A DNA stretch of 64,000 bases. It comes from Polycladomyces subterraneus. GTDB lineage: Bacteria > Bacillota > Bacilli > Thermoactinomycetales > JIR-001. The DNA lies in NCBI RefSeq assembly GCF_030433435.1, contig NZ_JANRHH010000055.1, positions 1 to 64,000 on the forward strand, written 5' to 3'. Each line of letters starts with the position of its first letter. Positions within the stretch are counted from its first letter, which is position 1. This document shows positions 17,882 to 26,063 of the stretch, piece by piece. Below the pieces are notes generated by a model. It saw only the letters and a program-made list of their open reading frames with translations. It did not search any database and was not told the origin of the DNA. Position numbers and translations under genes: made by a program.

Positions 17882-18168
17882 AGGTACCACTCCTTTCGCC
17901 CTGAGAGTAGTGACGACGCATTTCGCCCCGGCTTCCTTCGTTTTCAGCGAAGGAAGCGACGAGAAAACATGGTACCGTTTCTTTTGTGTCCGGTCAACCC
18001 TACAGGTGGCCGTGGCAACAGGACTGTGTCGTGTCGCATGGACTTGGCCACCAATTCCCTACCATTTGCGGATGCGAGGTCAACAAAAGGTCCTGTTCTG
18101 AGACTGCTGACAAAGGTAGCAGGTCATCAGAATAAGTCGACATCATCAAGTGTAAAGGACGGAATCGT

Positions 18169-18348
18169 ATGTTTCAAACCTGCTCCCATCGACAAGGAAG
18201 CATTGAATGGTTCAATCATCGAGGATTTAGTGCCGCAGGATTACTAGTTGCGCAAAATGGACGTCGCCTTCAATTTTTCATTCATCGCGGTAAAGATCCG
18301 GCGGATTCCGGGTTGAAGAGCAATAAAGTTCCTGAGCAGTGGCCATAA
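18169..18348 (+). CDS. Small ORF A2 (59 residues), second copy region
   Basis: ATG 18169 with AAAGGACGG upstream encodes 59 residues ending KSNKVPEQWP, the same C-terminal end as small ORF A1 at 16.4 kb. The N-terminal part (MFQTCSHRQGSIEWFNHRGF) does not resemble A1, so either the upstream part is a fusion with other sequence or only the end is homologous. No family recognised. It is followed by the B2 copy after 16 bases. Confidence 0.35.
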   Translation: MFQTCSHRQGSIEWFNHRGFSAAGLLVAQNGRRLQFFIHRGKDPADSGLKSNKVPEQWP

Positions 18349-18364
18349 GGGGGAAGTACTATTA

Positions 18365-18454
18365 ATGGCTAACGATTTGTCCAATATATCGAATGGGTGC
18401 GAACAAGAACTGGTAGAAAGTTTCGATAAGATCAAAACCGATCCTACTACATAA
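18365..18454 (+). pseudogene. Small ORF B2, second copy ended early by a stop codon
   Basis: ATG 18365 (GGGGGAAG upstream) encodes 29 residues, MANDLSNISNGCEQELVESF and onward to IKTDPTT, then TAA at 18452. Directly after the stop and in the same frame, YWDYPEA continues the alignment with small ORF B1 (YWHFPSA). The copy is therefore a nonsense-truncated paralogue, unless the short form is the real product. Confidence 0.45.
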
Positions 18455-18555
18455 TATTGGGATTATCCCGAAGCGATTGCTATATTGGAAACCATTTCTT
18501 TTAAGGATCTGTTGCTAGACAAAAATGTACCGGAGTATACCGTTCCGGAAAAAAG

Positions 18556-18759
18556 ATGGAGCGTATCAAACGCATTGTTGGCATGCCTGGGGAGACAATC
18601 CAGGGCAGCGACAATCGCATATTGATCAACGGGAAACCGTACCTGAAGGCGTAGCAGGAATTCTACAACTTCATTCCCGTCAAAATTCCGCCGAAGCATG
18701 TGTTTGTGCTGGGAGACTACCGGAAAGCCAGCATTGATTACCGGGCCCGTTCCTTTTAG
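18556..18759 (+). pseudogene. Type I signal peptidase C-terminal relic
   Basis: The frame from ATG 18556 reads RIKRIVGMPGETIQ, DNRILINGKPYLKA, a TAG stop at 18652, then IPVKIPPKHVFVLGDYRKAS, which is the C-terminal box order of type I signal peptidases (catalytic-lysine region RIKRIVGMPGE, then the GDNR box, here GDYR). The N-terminal membrane anchor and the serine box are missing, and a stop codon cuts the frame. It cannot be an active peptidase. Confidence 0.75.
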
Positions 18760-18810
18760 TCGGAGCAATGGAAAAGTGGTATGGGTGATCAAGCCGGATG
18801 AAAAATGAGA

Positions 18811-18847
18811 AAAGCCGGTCCCCTTCTGCCGGGGATCGGCTTTTTAT
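18811..18847. terminator. Bidirectional terminator between the signal peptidase relic and fabH
   Basis: AAAGCCGGTCCCC (18811-18823) pairs with GGGGATCGGCTTT, loop TTCTGCC, then TTTTT on the plus strand; the A-rich left flank gives a U-run for the minus-strand fabH transcript. Confidence 0.85.
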
Positions 18848-18856
18848 CTATGCTGC

Positions 18857-19861
18857 TTACACCGTCCAACGGATTAACGTGCTGGAGTGAACAAAACCGC
18901 CACCAAAGCCGGATAACAACAGGATATCCCCTTTTTTGATCTTGTTTTGTTCCATCCCCATCTTCAAGGCTAATGGGATGGTGGCGGAGGAAGTGTTACC
19001 GTAGAACTCACCGCTGAACAACACCCGCTCCATCGGGAAATGCAGTCTGTCACAAGCAGCTTCGATGATGCGGATATTGGCGCTATGAGGGACGAACCAA
19101 TTGACATCCGACAGGGACATGCCTGCTTTCTCTATCAGTTTGGGTATTTCATTCACCAGTGTGTTAACGGCCATTTTGAAAATTTCTCTTCCGTTTTGGA
19201 CGATCTTCCCATTGGTAATGATGTCTTTGTCGAGAAGTTTGTTGGCAATGCCGGAGTAATACAGGTGAATGGCCGCTTTTCCTTCCGTTGAGGTGGAAGA
19301 GTAGAGAAAGCTAGGATTGGCATCATCGTATTCTACCAGGACAGCCCCGGCTCCGTCGCCAAACAAGATGCAAGTGGTGCGGTCGGTGTAGTCCGTCACT
19401 TTGGACAGGGTGTCCGCTCCAATCACGAGCACTTTCCGATGCAACCCGGAGGTAATCAGCGCATTCGCAAGATGCAATCCCTGTACAAATCCGGCGCATG
19501 CAGCACTGATATCAATGGCCCCAAGGGAAGAGGGTAAATTCAATTTCGCTTGAAGTTGGCTGGCCACACTGGGAAGCGGAGTGTCAGGCGTCGTTGTGGC
19601 CACGATCAGATAATCAACATCATCCAACTTCACGCCATGATGTTGGACCATGTCTTTGACTGCTGCTACACAAATGTCACTCGTAAATTCATTTTCATCG
19701 GCAATCCGTCTTTCCCGGATGCCGGTTCTTTGCACAATCCACTCATCAGAGGTATCCACTATTTTTTCGAGGTCGAAGTTGGTCAGTTTCTTTGACGGTG
19801 TATAGGTACCGATGGCAGTAATTCTCGCCTTTGACCTGATCTTGGTGTTTGAGAAATTCAT
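18857..19861 (-). CDS. fabH: Beta-ketoacyl-ACP synthase III (FabH)
   Basis: Starts fatty-acid chains by condensing an acyl-CoA with malonyl-ACP; in Gram-positives it prefers branched primers. The 334-residue protein has the catalytic triad in order: Cys in DISAACAGF near residue 117, His in VPHSAN near 260, Asn in GNTSSATIP near 292, and the C-terminal GFGGGF. The N-terminus KARITAIGTYTPSKKLTN is typical. ATG 19861 is placed seven bases after AAGGGGA; ATG 19867 is too close to it. It is a single-gene unit with a FapR operator and a consensus promoter directly upstream, more like the FabHB type of Bacillus. Confidence 0.93.
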   Translation of the reverse strand: MNFSNTKIRSKARITAIGTYTPSKKLTNFDLEKIVDTSDEWIVQRTGIRERRIADENEFTSDICVAAVKDMVQHHGVKLDDVDYLIVATTTPDTPLPSVASQLQAKLNLPSSLGAIDISAACAGFVQGLHLANALITSGLHRKVLVIGADTLSKVTDYTDRTTCILFGDGAGAVLVEYDDANPSFLYSSTSTEGKAAIHLYYSGIANKLLDKDIITNGKIVQNGREIFKMAVNTLVNEIPKLIEKAGMSLSDVNWFVPHSANIRIIEAACDRLHFPMERVLFSGEFYGNTSSATIPLALKMGMEQNKIKKGDILLLSGFGGGFVHSSTLIRWTV

Positions 19862-19882
19862 TCCCATTCCCCTTCAATCAAA

Positions 19883-19901
19883 ATTAGTACCAGATACTAA
19901 T
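19883..19901 (-). promoter_or_regulatory. FapR operator in front of fabH
   Basis: ATTAGTACCAGATACTAAT matches the 17-bp FapR palindrome (TTAGTA-N5-TACTAA) without mismatch in the half sites. It lies about 22 bases upstream of the fabH start and just downstream of the predicted transcription start, where bound FapR blocks transcription until malonyl-CoA releases it. FapR itself is not in the window. Confidence 0.88.
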
Positions 19902-19912
19902 CATTACTCATC

Positions 19913-19940
19913 ATGTTAGCCATAAAACCATCGTTGTCAA
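19913..19940 (-). promoter_or_regulatory. Sigma-A promoter of fabH
   Basis: On the minus strand TTGACA (19935-19940), 16-base spacer, TAACAT (19913-19918). The predicted start point near 19906 puts the FapR operator at about +5 to +24. Confidence 0.7.
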
Positions 19941-20051
19941 GGGAGAATCGGTTTCATGTACACGATGGACAGGATCGAACATATGGGCAGGGTCATTCTC
20001 CAAGATGTAGAATGAAAATATCTGATTTGGAAGTTTTGGCATGGAGGTCCC

Positions 20052-20765
20052 ATGATGTCCTACACCATTTTCATCGTGGAAGATGATCCAATCATCGCCG
20101 GTTCCGTCCGAGACTTTTTGACCCGTTATGGGTACCGGGTGGTGACGGCCACCGATTTTGAGCGAATACCCGAAACGGTCAGGGAACTTCAGCCCCATTT
20201 GATCATTTTGGATGTGCAATTACCGTATCAAGACGGGTTTCATCTGTGCAGGGAACTCCGACGTCACTCGTCGGTACCGATTCTGTTTTTGTCCGGTCGT
20301 ACAGGCGAGATGGAGCAGGTGCTGGGAATGGAAAGCGGTGGAGACGATTACGTGACCAAGCCGTTTCATCTCGAGGTGTTGTTGGCCAAAATCAGGGCGA
20401 TGTTGCGCCGTACATACGGGGAATACGCATCGGCCGAACAGCCCGTTCATGAGCAGTGTCGGGGTGATTTGTGTCTTCGCCTGAATGCTGCGGAGATGGT
20501 GTGGCGGGGAGAATTGCAAACCTTGACCAAAAACGAGGTGAAACTGTTGGCGCTGTTGATGGAACACGCTGATCAGGTGGTGAGCAGGGAAGAGTGCCTG
20601 ACAGCGTTGTGGGAGGATGTCGCCTTTGTCGACGACAATACGTTAACCGTGAACGTCACGCGGTTGCGAAAGAAACTGGCCCGTTGGGGGATCGACGATG
20701 CGATTGTCACGCACCGGGGATGGGGATACCAGCTGAATACGAATCGGTTGGTGAAGAAACCGTGA
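20052..20765 (+). CDS. OmpR-family response regulator, BceR-like
   Basis: A 237-residue regulator with an N-terminal receiver domain (acidic pocket EDD near residue 10, phospho-acceptor Asp in IILDVQLP near residue 55, Lys in TKPFH near 104) and a C-terminal winged-helix DNA-binding domain (LTKNEVKLLALLMEHADQVV). It resembles BceR/GraR-type regulators that sense peptide antibiotics through an ABC transporter. ATG 20052 or 20055 follows GGAGG. It overlaps the kinase gene by GTGA. The partner kinase is split and the transporter genes downstream are mostly deleted, so its present role is doubtful. Confidence 0.9.
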   Translation: MMSYTIFIVEDDPIIAGSVRDFLTRYGYRVVTATDFERIPETVRELQPHLIILDVQLPYQDGFHLCRELRRHSSVPILFLSGRTGEMEQVLGMESGGDDYVTKPFHLEVLLAKIRAMLRRTYGEYASAEQPVHEQCRGDLCLRLNAAEMVWRGELQTLTKNEVKLLALLMEHADQVVSREECLTALWEDVAFVDDNTLTVNVTRLRKKLARWGIDDAIVTHRGWGYQLNTNRLVKKP

Positions 20766-21825
20766 CAAGGTCCATCATTTCATATCTGAAGGAATGTAAG
20801 CATTGGATTGCCATTTATACGGTCAATACGGCGGTGCTGCTGATCTGGTTCGCTGTGGCTCGCGCATGGGATCGGCACCCTCTCCAGCTGTTCTGGAACG
20901 AAATTCTGTATGGGGCATGTCTTTCGGGCGGATGTCTGTTGTCGTTTCTTGCCGCTCGCTTTTTCAGCTGGTATCGCAAAATGGAGTATTTGCGCCGTAC
21001 CGTTCAACAGGCAGAGACAATGGACGAATTGTCCCGTTATCCGTTTGACGATACCCTTCCCAGCATTTGACTGCCCGATGGATCGAACGACTACATGAGC
21101 GTTACCGGGAACAACTCCAGTCGTATCAGTTGGGTTATCGTCAGCACCTGGATTTTGTGCATTTGTGGGTGCATCAGATGAAAACACCATTATCGGGGCT
21201 TTCTCTGTTGTGTCAGCAACAACGACCCCAGACTGCTGATGAACGGGAACGTTGGTTGCAAACGGAAGAGGCGGTGGAAAAGTTGGCCGAAGGGTTGGAT
21301 ACGGTGCTTCACATGGCCCGATTGCAGGATTTTGCTTTGGATGTGCATAACCGGCGTACCGATCTGTTGCAACAGGTAAAAGAGGTGATCGATGCCCGGA
21401 AACGAACCATGATCCGGCTCGGGATCTTCCCCCGGATCGACGCGGAACAGGGAGAATGGCCAGTGTATACCGACCCGAAGTGGAACAAGGTGATCCTGGA
21501 ACAAATCTTGTCCAACGCGCTGAAATACGGTTCACAAGCGGACAAGGAGGGGCAGTACATCCGCTTTGGATTGCACCGGGGGGGGAGAGAGGTGGTGCTG
21601 ACTATCAGCGACGATGGTCCCGGCATCCCGCCCCAAGACCCCCCGCGGATCTTCGATCCGTTTTTCACCGGGGAAAACGGACGCCGCTTTACCCATGCCA
21701 CTGGGGTAGGTCTGTATCTGGTGAAACAGGTGACGGAGCGCTTGGGCCACCATGTAAGCGTCACATCCACGCCGGGAGAAGGTACGTGTGTGACGCTGAG
21801 ATACCAGGGAGAACAGGTGATTTGA
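20762..21825 (+). pseudogene. BceS-like sensor histidine kinase, split by a frame change
   Basis: Two frames make one intramembrane-sensing kinase. 20762-21070 (102 residues, GTG start overlapping the regulator stop) holds two membrane helices and a linker; it ends at TGA. 21067-21825 (252 residues, possible TTG start inside TTGA) holds the dimerisation/His region HLWVHQMKTPLSGLSLL and the ATPase motifs NALKYGS, DDGPGIPP and TGVGLYLVK. Together they equal one kinase of about 350 residues. Either a one-base change destroyed it, or the halves are made as two coupled products. A pure sequencing error is also possible. Confidence 0.75.
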
Positions 21826-21956
21826 CGGACCTTTGTATCATTTCAACAGGGGATGAATGGGGAGTAAGGGGAGAGTGAGGAAATTTTTCAGACATGATAG
21901 ACAACTCATTTTTTTGGTCACGATATCTTCCAAAACGGGGCAAGGAGGGATAAGGT

Positions 21957-22130
21957 TTGCCTTTGTTGGAGGCCAAACAGTTGACCAAAATTTACGGTGG
22001 AGGTGGGGCCGCTTCCCATCGGGCACTCGATGGATTTGATCTGAGAGTGGAAGCCGGGGAGTTCGTCGGAATCATGGGGCTCTCCGGCAGCGGCAAAACG
22101 ACATTGTTGCACTTGTTGGGCACCCAGCGT
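21957..22130 (+). pseudogene. ABC transporter ATPase (BceA-like), N-terminal stub
   Basis: TTG 21957 behind AAGGAGGG begins [17 protein letters not shown] and reaches the Walker A motif GLSGSGKTT, then breaks off after LLGT near 22123. Position after a BceRS-type pair and the start sequence identify it as the ATPase of a peptide-antibiotic ABC transporter. The rest of this gene and the permease gene are gone, replaced by the tail of an unrelated methyltransferase. Confidence 0.8.
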
Positions 22131-22638
22131 ATCCAATGTGCAGTTCCAAGTGGGGGATGCTGAAAATCTCCCCTTCGAGGAAGCCTCATTCGACCTTGTT
22201 ACCTGTCGTTTTGCAGCTCATCATTTCCCTGATCTGAAAAAAGCGGTGGGGGAAATAGCCAGAGTACTGAAACCGGGCGGAATATTCTTGTTGGTGGATC
22301 ATTACGCACCTGAGGAAACGGAGTTGGATGTGTTTGTCAATCAGCTGAACCGTTTGCGCGATCCGTCTCATGTTCGCGAAAGTTCCCTGTCCGAGTGGCA
22401 AGATCTGTTGACCCAGCACGGTTTGTTCTATCGAGAAATCATGAAATGGGATTTGCCAATACAGTTTCAAAGCTGGGTGGAGCGTTCAGGCACGCCGTAT
22501 GAAGTGCGGGAGAAGCTGGTCCAGATGCTGAAAACTGCCTCTCTATTGTGTCAAGCGTCATTCCGCATCACATTTGCCGAAGATGGCAATCCCCGTTCGT
22601 TTTGCCTGAAGGCCGTTTTGTTGCACGGGGTGAAATGA
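22131..22638 (+). pseudogene. Class I SAM methyltransferase, C-terminal part
   Basis: The frame opens at a deletion junction and encodes about 168 residues of a UbiE/Methyltransf_11-type enzyme: [41 protein letters not shown] and onward to the normal C-terminus. The Rossmann GxGxG nucleotide-binding part (about 70 residues) is absent, so no SAM binding is expected. An internal ATG at 22138 exists but no ribosome binding site of its own is seen. Confidence 0.75.
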
Positions 22639-22668
22639 CAGATATGGAGTGAAGCAGTTTCCGATTCG

Positions 22669-22717
22669 TTCAACCCGACTTTTCACGGACATCGTGATCA
22701 GGCGGGTTGAATTTTTG
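22669..22717 (+). terminator. Terminator after the methyltransferase remnant
   Basis: Stem TTCAACCCG (22669-22677) with CGGGTTGAA (22703-22711) followed by TTTTTG; the 25-base loop may fold further. Confidence 0.7.
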
Positions 22718-22729
22718 ATAAAGTACAAA

Positions 22730-22764
22730 TTGACACTCCATAGTGACAAGTGTAAAATTACACT
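22730..22764 (+). promoter_or_regulatory. Sigma-A promoter with overlapping palindrome for the XRE regulator
   Basis: TTGACA (22730-22735), 17-base spacer, TAAAAT (22753-22758): near consensus. The -10 box lies inside the perfect palindrome AGTGTAAAATTACACT (22749-22764), a likely operator for autoregulation by the XRE protein encoded just downstream. Confidence 0.8.
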
Positions 22765-22788
22765 ATAAGTTAACGGAGGTTACTTTTT

Positions 22789-23256
22789 GTGAACAAAGAT
22801 GAGCTGATTCAACAACTCTCGCAACAGATGAAACTAGTACGTGCTGAATACGGTTACACACAGGAGGAGATGGCGGAAAAATTGGGCATCTCCAAAAAGA
22901 CGCTGGTCCAAATTGAAAAAGGTCGGCAAAAAGCGAGCTGGACGATAGTGGTGGCGCTATGCGCGCTGTTTGCCAACAGCTCGTTTTTGCAACATGCCTT
23001 GGGAGGGGATCCATTGGAAGTAGTTCAGACAATTGCCCATACGCATTGCGAATGGCATAAACCCAAAACATGGGGAGGAAAGGTGTGGTGGATCGAAAAA
23101 GAGCGTCGGGGAGGCTTCATTCTGCAGCAGAATATCATTTCCCGTCACTATCGTATTTTGGATGAGGAACAAAGACGTTGGTATAGTTCCTTTGATAAGG
23201 AGTACATGGAGGAACGATTTGATGAGTTAACCCAACCAAATCATAAGGAGAAATAG
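22789..23256 (+). CDS. XRE family transcriptional regulator
   Basis: A 155-residue protein with an N-terminal Cro/CI-type helix-turn-helix (VRAEYGYTQEEMAEKLGISKKTLVQIEKGRQKAS, about residues 16-50) and a C-terminal domain rich in Trp and Tyr without known motifs. GTG 22789 has GGAGG nine bases upstream. It is followed after two bases by a membrane protein gene, so the two form one unit. The palindrome over its own -10 box suggests autorepression. Regulator plus membrane partner is a common layout for small stress or sensing modules; the signal is unknown. Confidence 0.88.
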   Translation: MNKDELIQQLSQQMKLVRAEYGYTQEEMAEKLGISKKTLVQIEKGRQKASWTIVVALCALFANSSFLQHALGGDPLEVVQTIAHTHCEWHKPKTWGGKVWWIEKERRGGFILQQNIISRHYRILDEEQRRWYSSFDKEYMEERFDELTQPNHKEK

Positions 23257-23258
23257 GC

Positions 23259-23744
23259 GTGAAAAGAGTACCGATCTTATATAATGTGATTTTTCCGATT
23301 TGGATGGCGATATTCATCCCGCCGTTTACCTTGATCCCTTTGCTGGGCAACCTGCTGATTGACGGCAGTGTCATCTATTTGACGTTGAAACGCAATGGGG
23401 TAGTGTTGGATGGAGGGAAGTTGAGAAAGCTTATTTTACAGGCGTGGGTGATGGGGTTTGTCGTCGATCTGATCGGGGTCGGGTTGTTATTCCTATTGAA
23501 TGATGTATTGTACCGATTTTTCGCCATCGAGATCGACTTTTTCTGGGTTTGGAAAGATCCCGTGTCGGTGATCGTGCTGGCATTGATCGTTGCTGTATGC
23601 GGCACACTCATCTTCATGGTGAATCGTTGGTTGGCCCGGAGAGCAGGAGTGGTGGAACCGGCGGCGTTTCGTGTAGGACTGGCGATGGGGATCATCACGG
23701 CACCGTATCTCTTTTTGGTGCCCACAGGTTATTTGATGATATGA
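23259..23744 (+). CDS. Four-helix membrane protein partnered with the XRE regulator
   Basis: A 161-residue integral membrane protein with about four hydrophobic segments (residues 8-30, 60-85, 100-118, 138-158). No catalytic motif or known family recognised. GTG 23259 starts two bases after the regulator stop, with AAGGAG inside the regulator gene, so expression is coupled. A strong terminator follows. It may be the sensor or the target of the regulator; this is inference from position only. Confidence 0.75.
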   Translation: MKRVPILYNVIFPIWMAIFIPPFTLIPLLGNLLIDGSVIYLTLKRNGVVLDGGKLRKLILQAWVMGFVVDLIGVGLLFLLNDVLYRFFAIEIDFFWVWKDPVSVIVLALIVAVCGTLIFMVNRWLARRAGVVEPAAFRVGLAMGIITAPYLFLVPTGYLMI

Positions 23745-23784
23745 GAAACAGTATCGCGTGATCCGAATACAGGTTGGAACAATC

Positions 23785-23819
23785 CCGCAGAGCCAACGCA
23801 AACGCTCTGCGGTTTTTTT
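23785..23819 (+). terminator. Terminator after the XRE/membrane protein unit
   Basis: Stem CCGCAGAGC (23785-23793) with GCTCTGCGG (23804-23812), then seven T. Confidence 0.88.
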
Positions 23820-23880
23820 GGCAACGTCCCGACCAAAGCGCTTTCGTCTCCCCTTTTAATGGAGAGATGAAAGTGTTCTC

Positions 23881-25821
23881 TTAATTTCTCAAAACCTCTT
23901 TTCTCAGCTTCCGGATTTGGGGATACTGACTCAGCTTTCTGTACAAGGTGGTGCGGCTGATCCCGAGAAGACGGGCCGCTTGCGACAGATTTCCCTCTGT
24001 CTTTTCAATCGCCATTTTCAGCGTTTCTACTTCCTGTTGGTTCCAAAGTCCTGATTTGGAATGAACAGAAGGCTGGAATACCTTCTCCCTCGGCAGTGAG
24101 ATGTCTTGTACCGTAATCGTAGAAGTCCGGCGCAAAAGGCACGCCCGGTACGCCGCTTGACGGAGAACCTGTCGGAGTTCCCGGATGTTGCCCGGCCAAC
24201 TGTACCCGGCGATTTTCTCGCGGGCGATTTGATCAAGCGAGATGTGGGGCACTCCCAGTTCTTTGGCCATCTCCTCCAGAAAATGCTCCGCCAAATCAAA
24301 CAGATCTGAGCGCTCCCGGAGTGGTGGCAAAAAGAGCTCAATTTCACAAAGGCGGTAATACAAATCCGCCCGAAACCGGTTTTCCTCCACCTCTTGGGAC
24401 AATGTCCGGTTGGTGGCGGCGATGATGCGGACATCCACCGGCTTGGAGCGATGGGAACCGATTCTTGTCACCCGTTTCTCCTCTAACACACGCAGTAGAG
24501 CAGCTTGAGAGGCTAAGGACAGTTCCCCAATCTCATCCAGAAAGAGGGTTCCCCCGTCCGCCGCCTCAAACTTCCCTTGGTGGCCTTCGTTCTTTGCCCC
24601 GGTGAAAGCTCCTTTTTCATAGCCGAACAGCTCCGATTCAATGAGGGATTCCGGGATTGCAGCGCAGTTGACGACCACCAAAGGACCGGAACGGCCGCTT
24701 GCCCGGTGGATCGACTGGGCGATTACTTCCTTGCCCGTGCCGGTCTCCCCCTGAATGAGTATGGTAGCATCGGTGGGTGCCACCACCGATGCGAGACGGA
24801 ACACCTCTTTGGCTTTGGGACAGTTGCAGATGATGTCGCTTTCTCGTGTGAGGCTTTGCTCCTTTACTTCCTGCACATTCACTTTTTGCACATGTTCTTT
24901 TCTCTCCAACGGCTTCGGACTTAACACTGTACGTATCACCCGATCCCGTTGATCCCGGACAGGACGTACAATCCACTTTTTGATTTCTTCCCCTCCTGAT
25001 GAATCCGTTTTCAATTTTGGCTCAACAAAAGACGGACCCTTTGCCGAGAGAATCTCATCGATATCCTTCCGGCTAAACCAGCGGGATAAGTGCTGACCGA
25101 TGCACTTCTCTGGAGGCAGGCCAAAGATCCTGGACGCATCTTGGTTGATTCGGGTGATCACTCCGTCACGATCAACGGAGAGGAGGGGTTGGCCGTACCA
25201 ATCAAAAATTGTGTCCGTTTCCTGAATACAAAGGGTCAATTCCCGCTTAGCGCTCTCCAGCAAAAGGTGGGCTTGACACGCTTGGGCGGCCGCGATGACC
25301 ATCCCCATGGTGTGGGCCTGATGATGACGGACATCTCCACTCACATCTAATACGCCCAGTAATTCCCCTGTTGGAGAATATAGGGGAGCGGCATAGCAGC
25401 ACAAAAAATGGTTCTCCCGGCAGTAATGCTGTTCGCCGACAACACTGATGGGCTTTTTTTCAATGATAGCTGTTCCGATGGCATTGGTTCCCTTCACTTT
25501 TTCATGCCAATTGGCCCCGGCATCCAACCAAACCTTTCTCGCTCGATTGGTAAAAGGAGAGTTCCCCCACGATTTGAGAATATAACCGTCAGCGTCGGAG
25601 ACGAGAACCATGAATGGGGTGTTTTTCAGTTGCTTATAGAGGTTGTCCAATACGAACGACGATGTGTGAAACAAATCGTGGAGACGATCTTTTCGATCTT
25701 CCAATTCCCCGCCTGTCAACAGGTCGTTTTCGACATGGAGCGGATCCACTCCGAATGACTTGCTGCGGTCCCAGGAACTGATCAAGGATATTGTTTCTTC
25801 TTTTATTTTAGAAAATTTCAT
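23881..25821 (-). CDS. Sigma-54-dependent activator, AcoR-like (GAF-PAS-AAA-Fis)
   Basis: A 646-residue enhancer-binding protein. An N-terminal GAF domain (about residues 60-190, with GTNAIGTAI), a PAS domain (about 205-300), the AAA+ domain with Walker A GETGTGKE, the sigma-54 contact loop GAFTGA and the Walker [13 protein letters not shown], and a C-terminal Fis-type helix ([19 protein letters not shown]). The layout is that of AcoR, the activator of acetoin catabolism. It is divergent from an alcohol dehydrogenase/aldehyde dehydrogenase pair whose promoter is sigma-54 type, so it very probably activates those genes in response to a small alcohol, aldehyde or acetoin. No aco dehydrogenase genes are here. 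Confidence 0.92.
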   Translation of the reverse strand: MKFSKIKEETISLISSWDRSKSFGVDPLHVENDLLTGGELEDRKDRLHDLFHTSSFVLDNLYKQLKNTPFMVLVSDADGYILKSWGNSPFTNRARKVWLDAGANWHEKVKGTNAIGTAIIEKKPISVVGEQHYCRENHFLCCYAAPLYSPTGELLGVLDVSGDVRHHQAHTMGMVIAAAQACQAHLLLESAKRELTLCIQETDTIFDWYGQPLLSVDRDGVITRINQDASRIFGLPPEKCIGQHLSRWFSRKDIDEILSAKGPSFVEPKLKTDSSGGEEIKKWIVRPVRDQRDRVIRTVLSPKPLERKEHVQKVNVQEVKEQSLTRESDIICNCPKAKEVFRLASVVAPTDATILIQGETGTGKEVIAQSIHRASGRSGPLVVVNCAAIPESLIESELFGYEKGAFTGAKNEGHQGKFEAADGGTLFLDEIGELSLASQAALLRVLEEKRVTRIGSHRSKPVDVRIIAATNRTLSQEVEENRFRADLYYRLCEIELFLPPLRERSDLFDLAEHFLEEMAKELGVPHISLDQIAREKIAGYSWPGNIRELRQVLRQAAYRACLLRRTSTITVQDISLPREKVFQPSVHSKSGLWNQQEVETLKMAIEKTEGNLSQAARLLGISRTTLYRKLSQYPQIRKLRKEVLRN

Positions 25822-25995
25822 TAATTATTCACCTCCCCATCTTTTTCCCTCTTAAGGTGGAACGGCATCTGACTCTCCTCTGTTCTTATTATAATCCAAA
25901 TACGTTATTGAACGATGTACCAAATGAAAACAATGTATTGTCACGTGAACATGGTCAATCGTACTGGAATCCTCAAAATCTTGGGTATTTTGTGT

Positions 25996-26011
25996 TGGCA
26001 CAATGATTGCT
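25996..26011 (+). promoter_or_regulatory. Sigma-54 promoter of the alcohol/aldehyde dehydrogenase genes
   Basis: TGGCACAATGATTGCT matches the -24/-12 consensus TGGCAC-N5-TTGCW; the essential GG (25997-25998) and GC (26009-26010) are ten bases apart. It lies 53 bases before the ATG of the alcohol dehydrogenase. The 100 bases upstream contain short palindromes (CAATGTATTG, TCACGTGA) that could hold activator sites. Confidence 0.85.
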
Positions 26012-26063
26012 CATATCTTTTGTTGAAAATGCTTTCAATTATTTTTCAAGGGGTGAGTAAAAG

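Noticed and set aside
23259-23744. Minus-strand frames opposite the XRE partner membrane protein as genes
   Set aside because: No ribosome binding sites, low-complexity composition, and the plus-strand protein has clear membrane helices and coupling to the upstream gene.
25907-25960. Defined activator-binding sites upstream of the sigma-54 promoter
   Set aside because: Short palindromes exist but none forms a clear repeated pair at a usual enhancer spacing, so no site is called.
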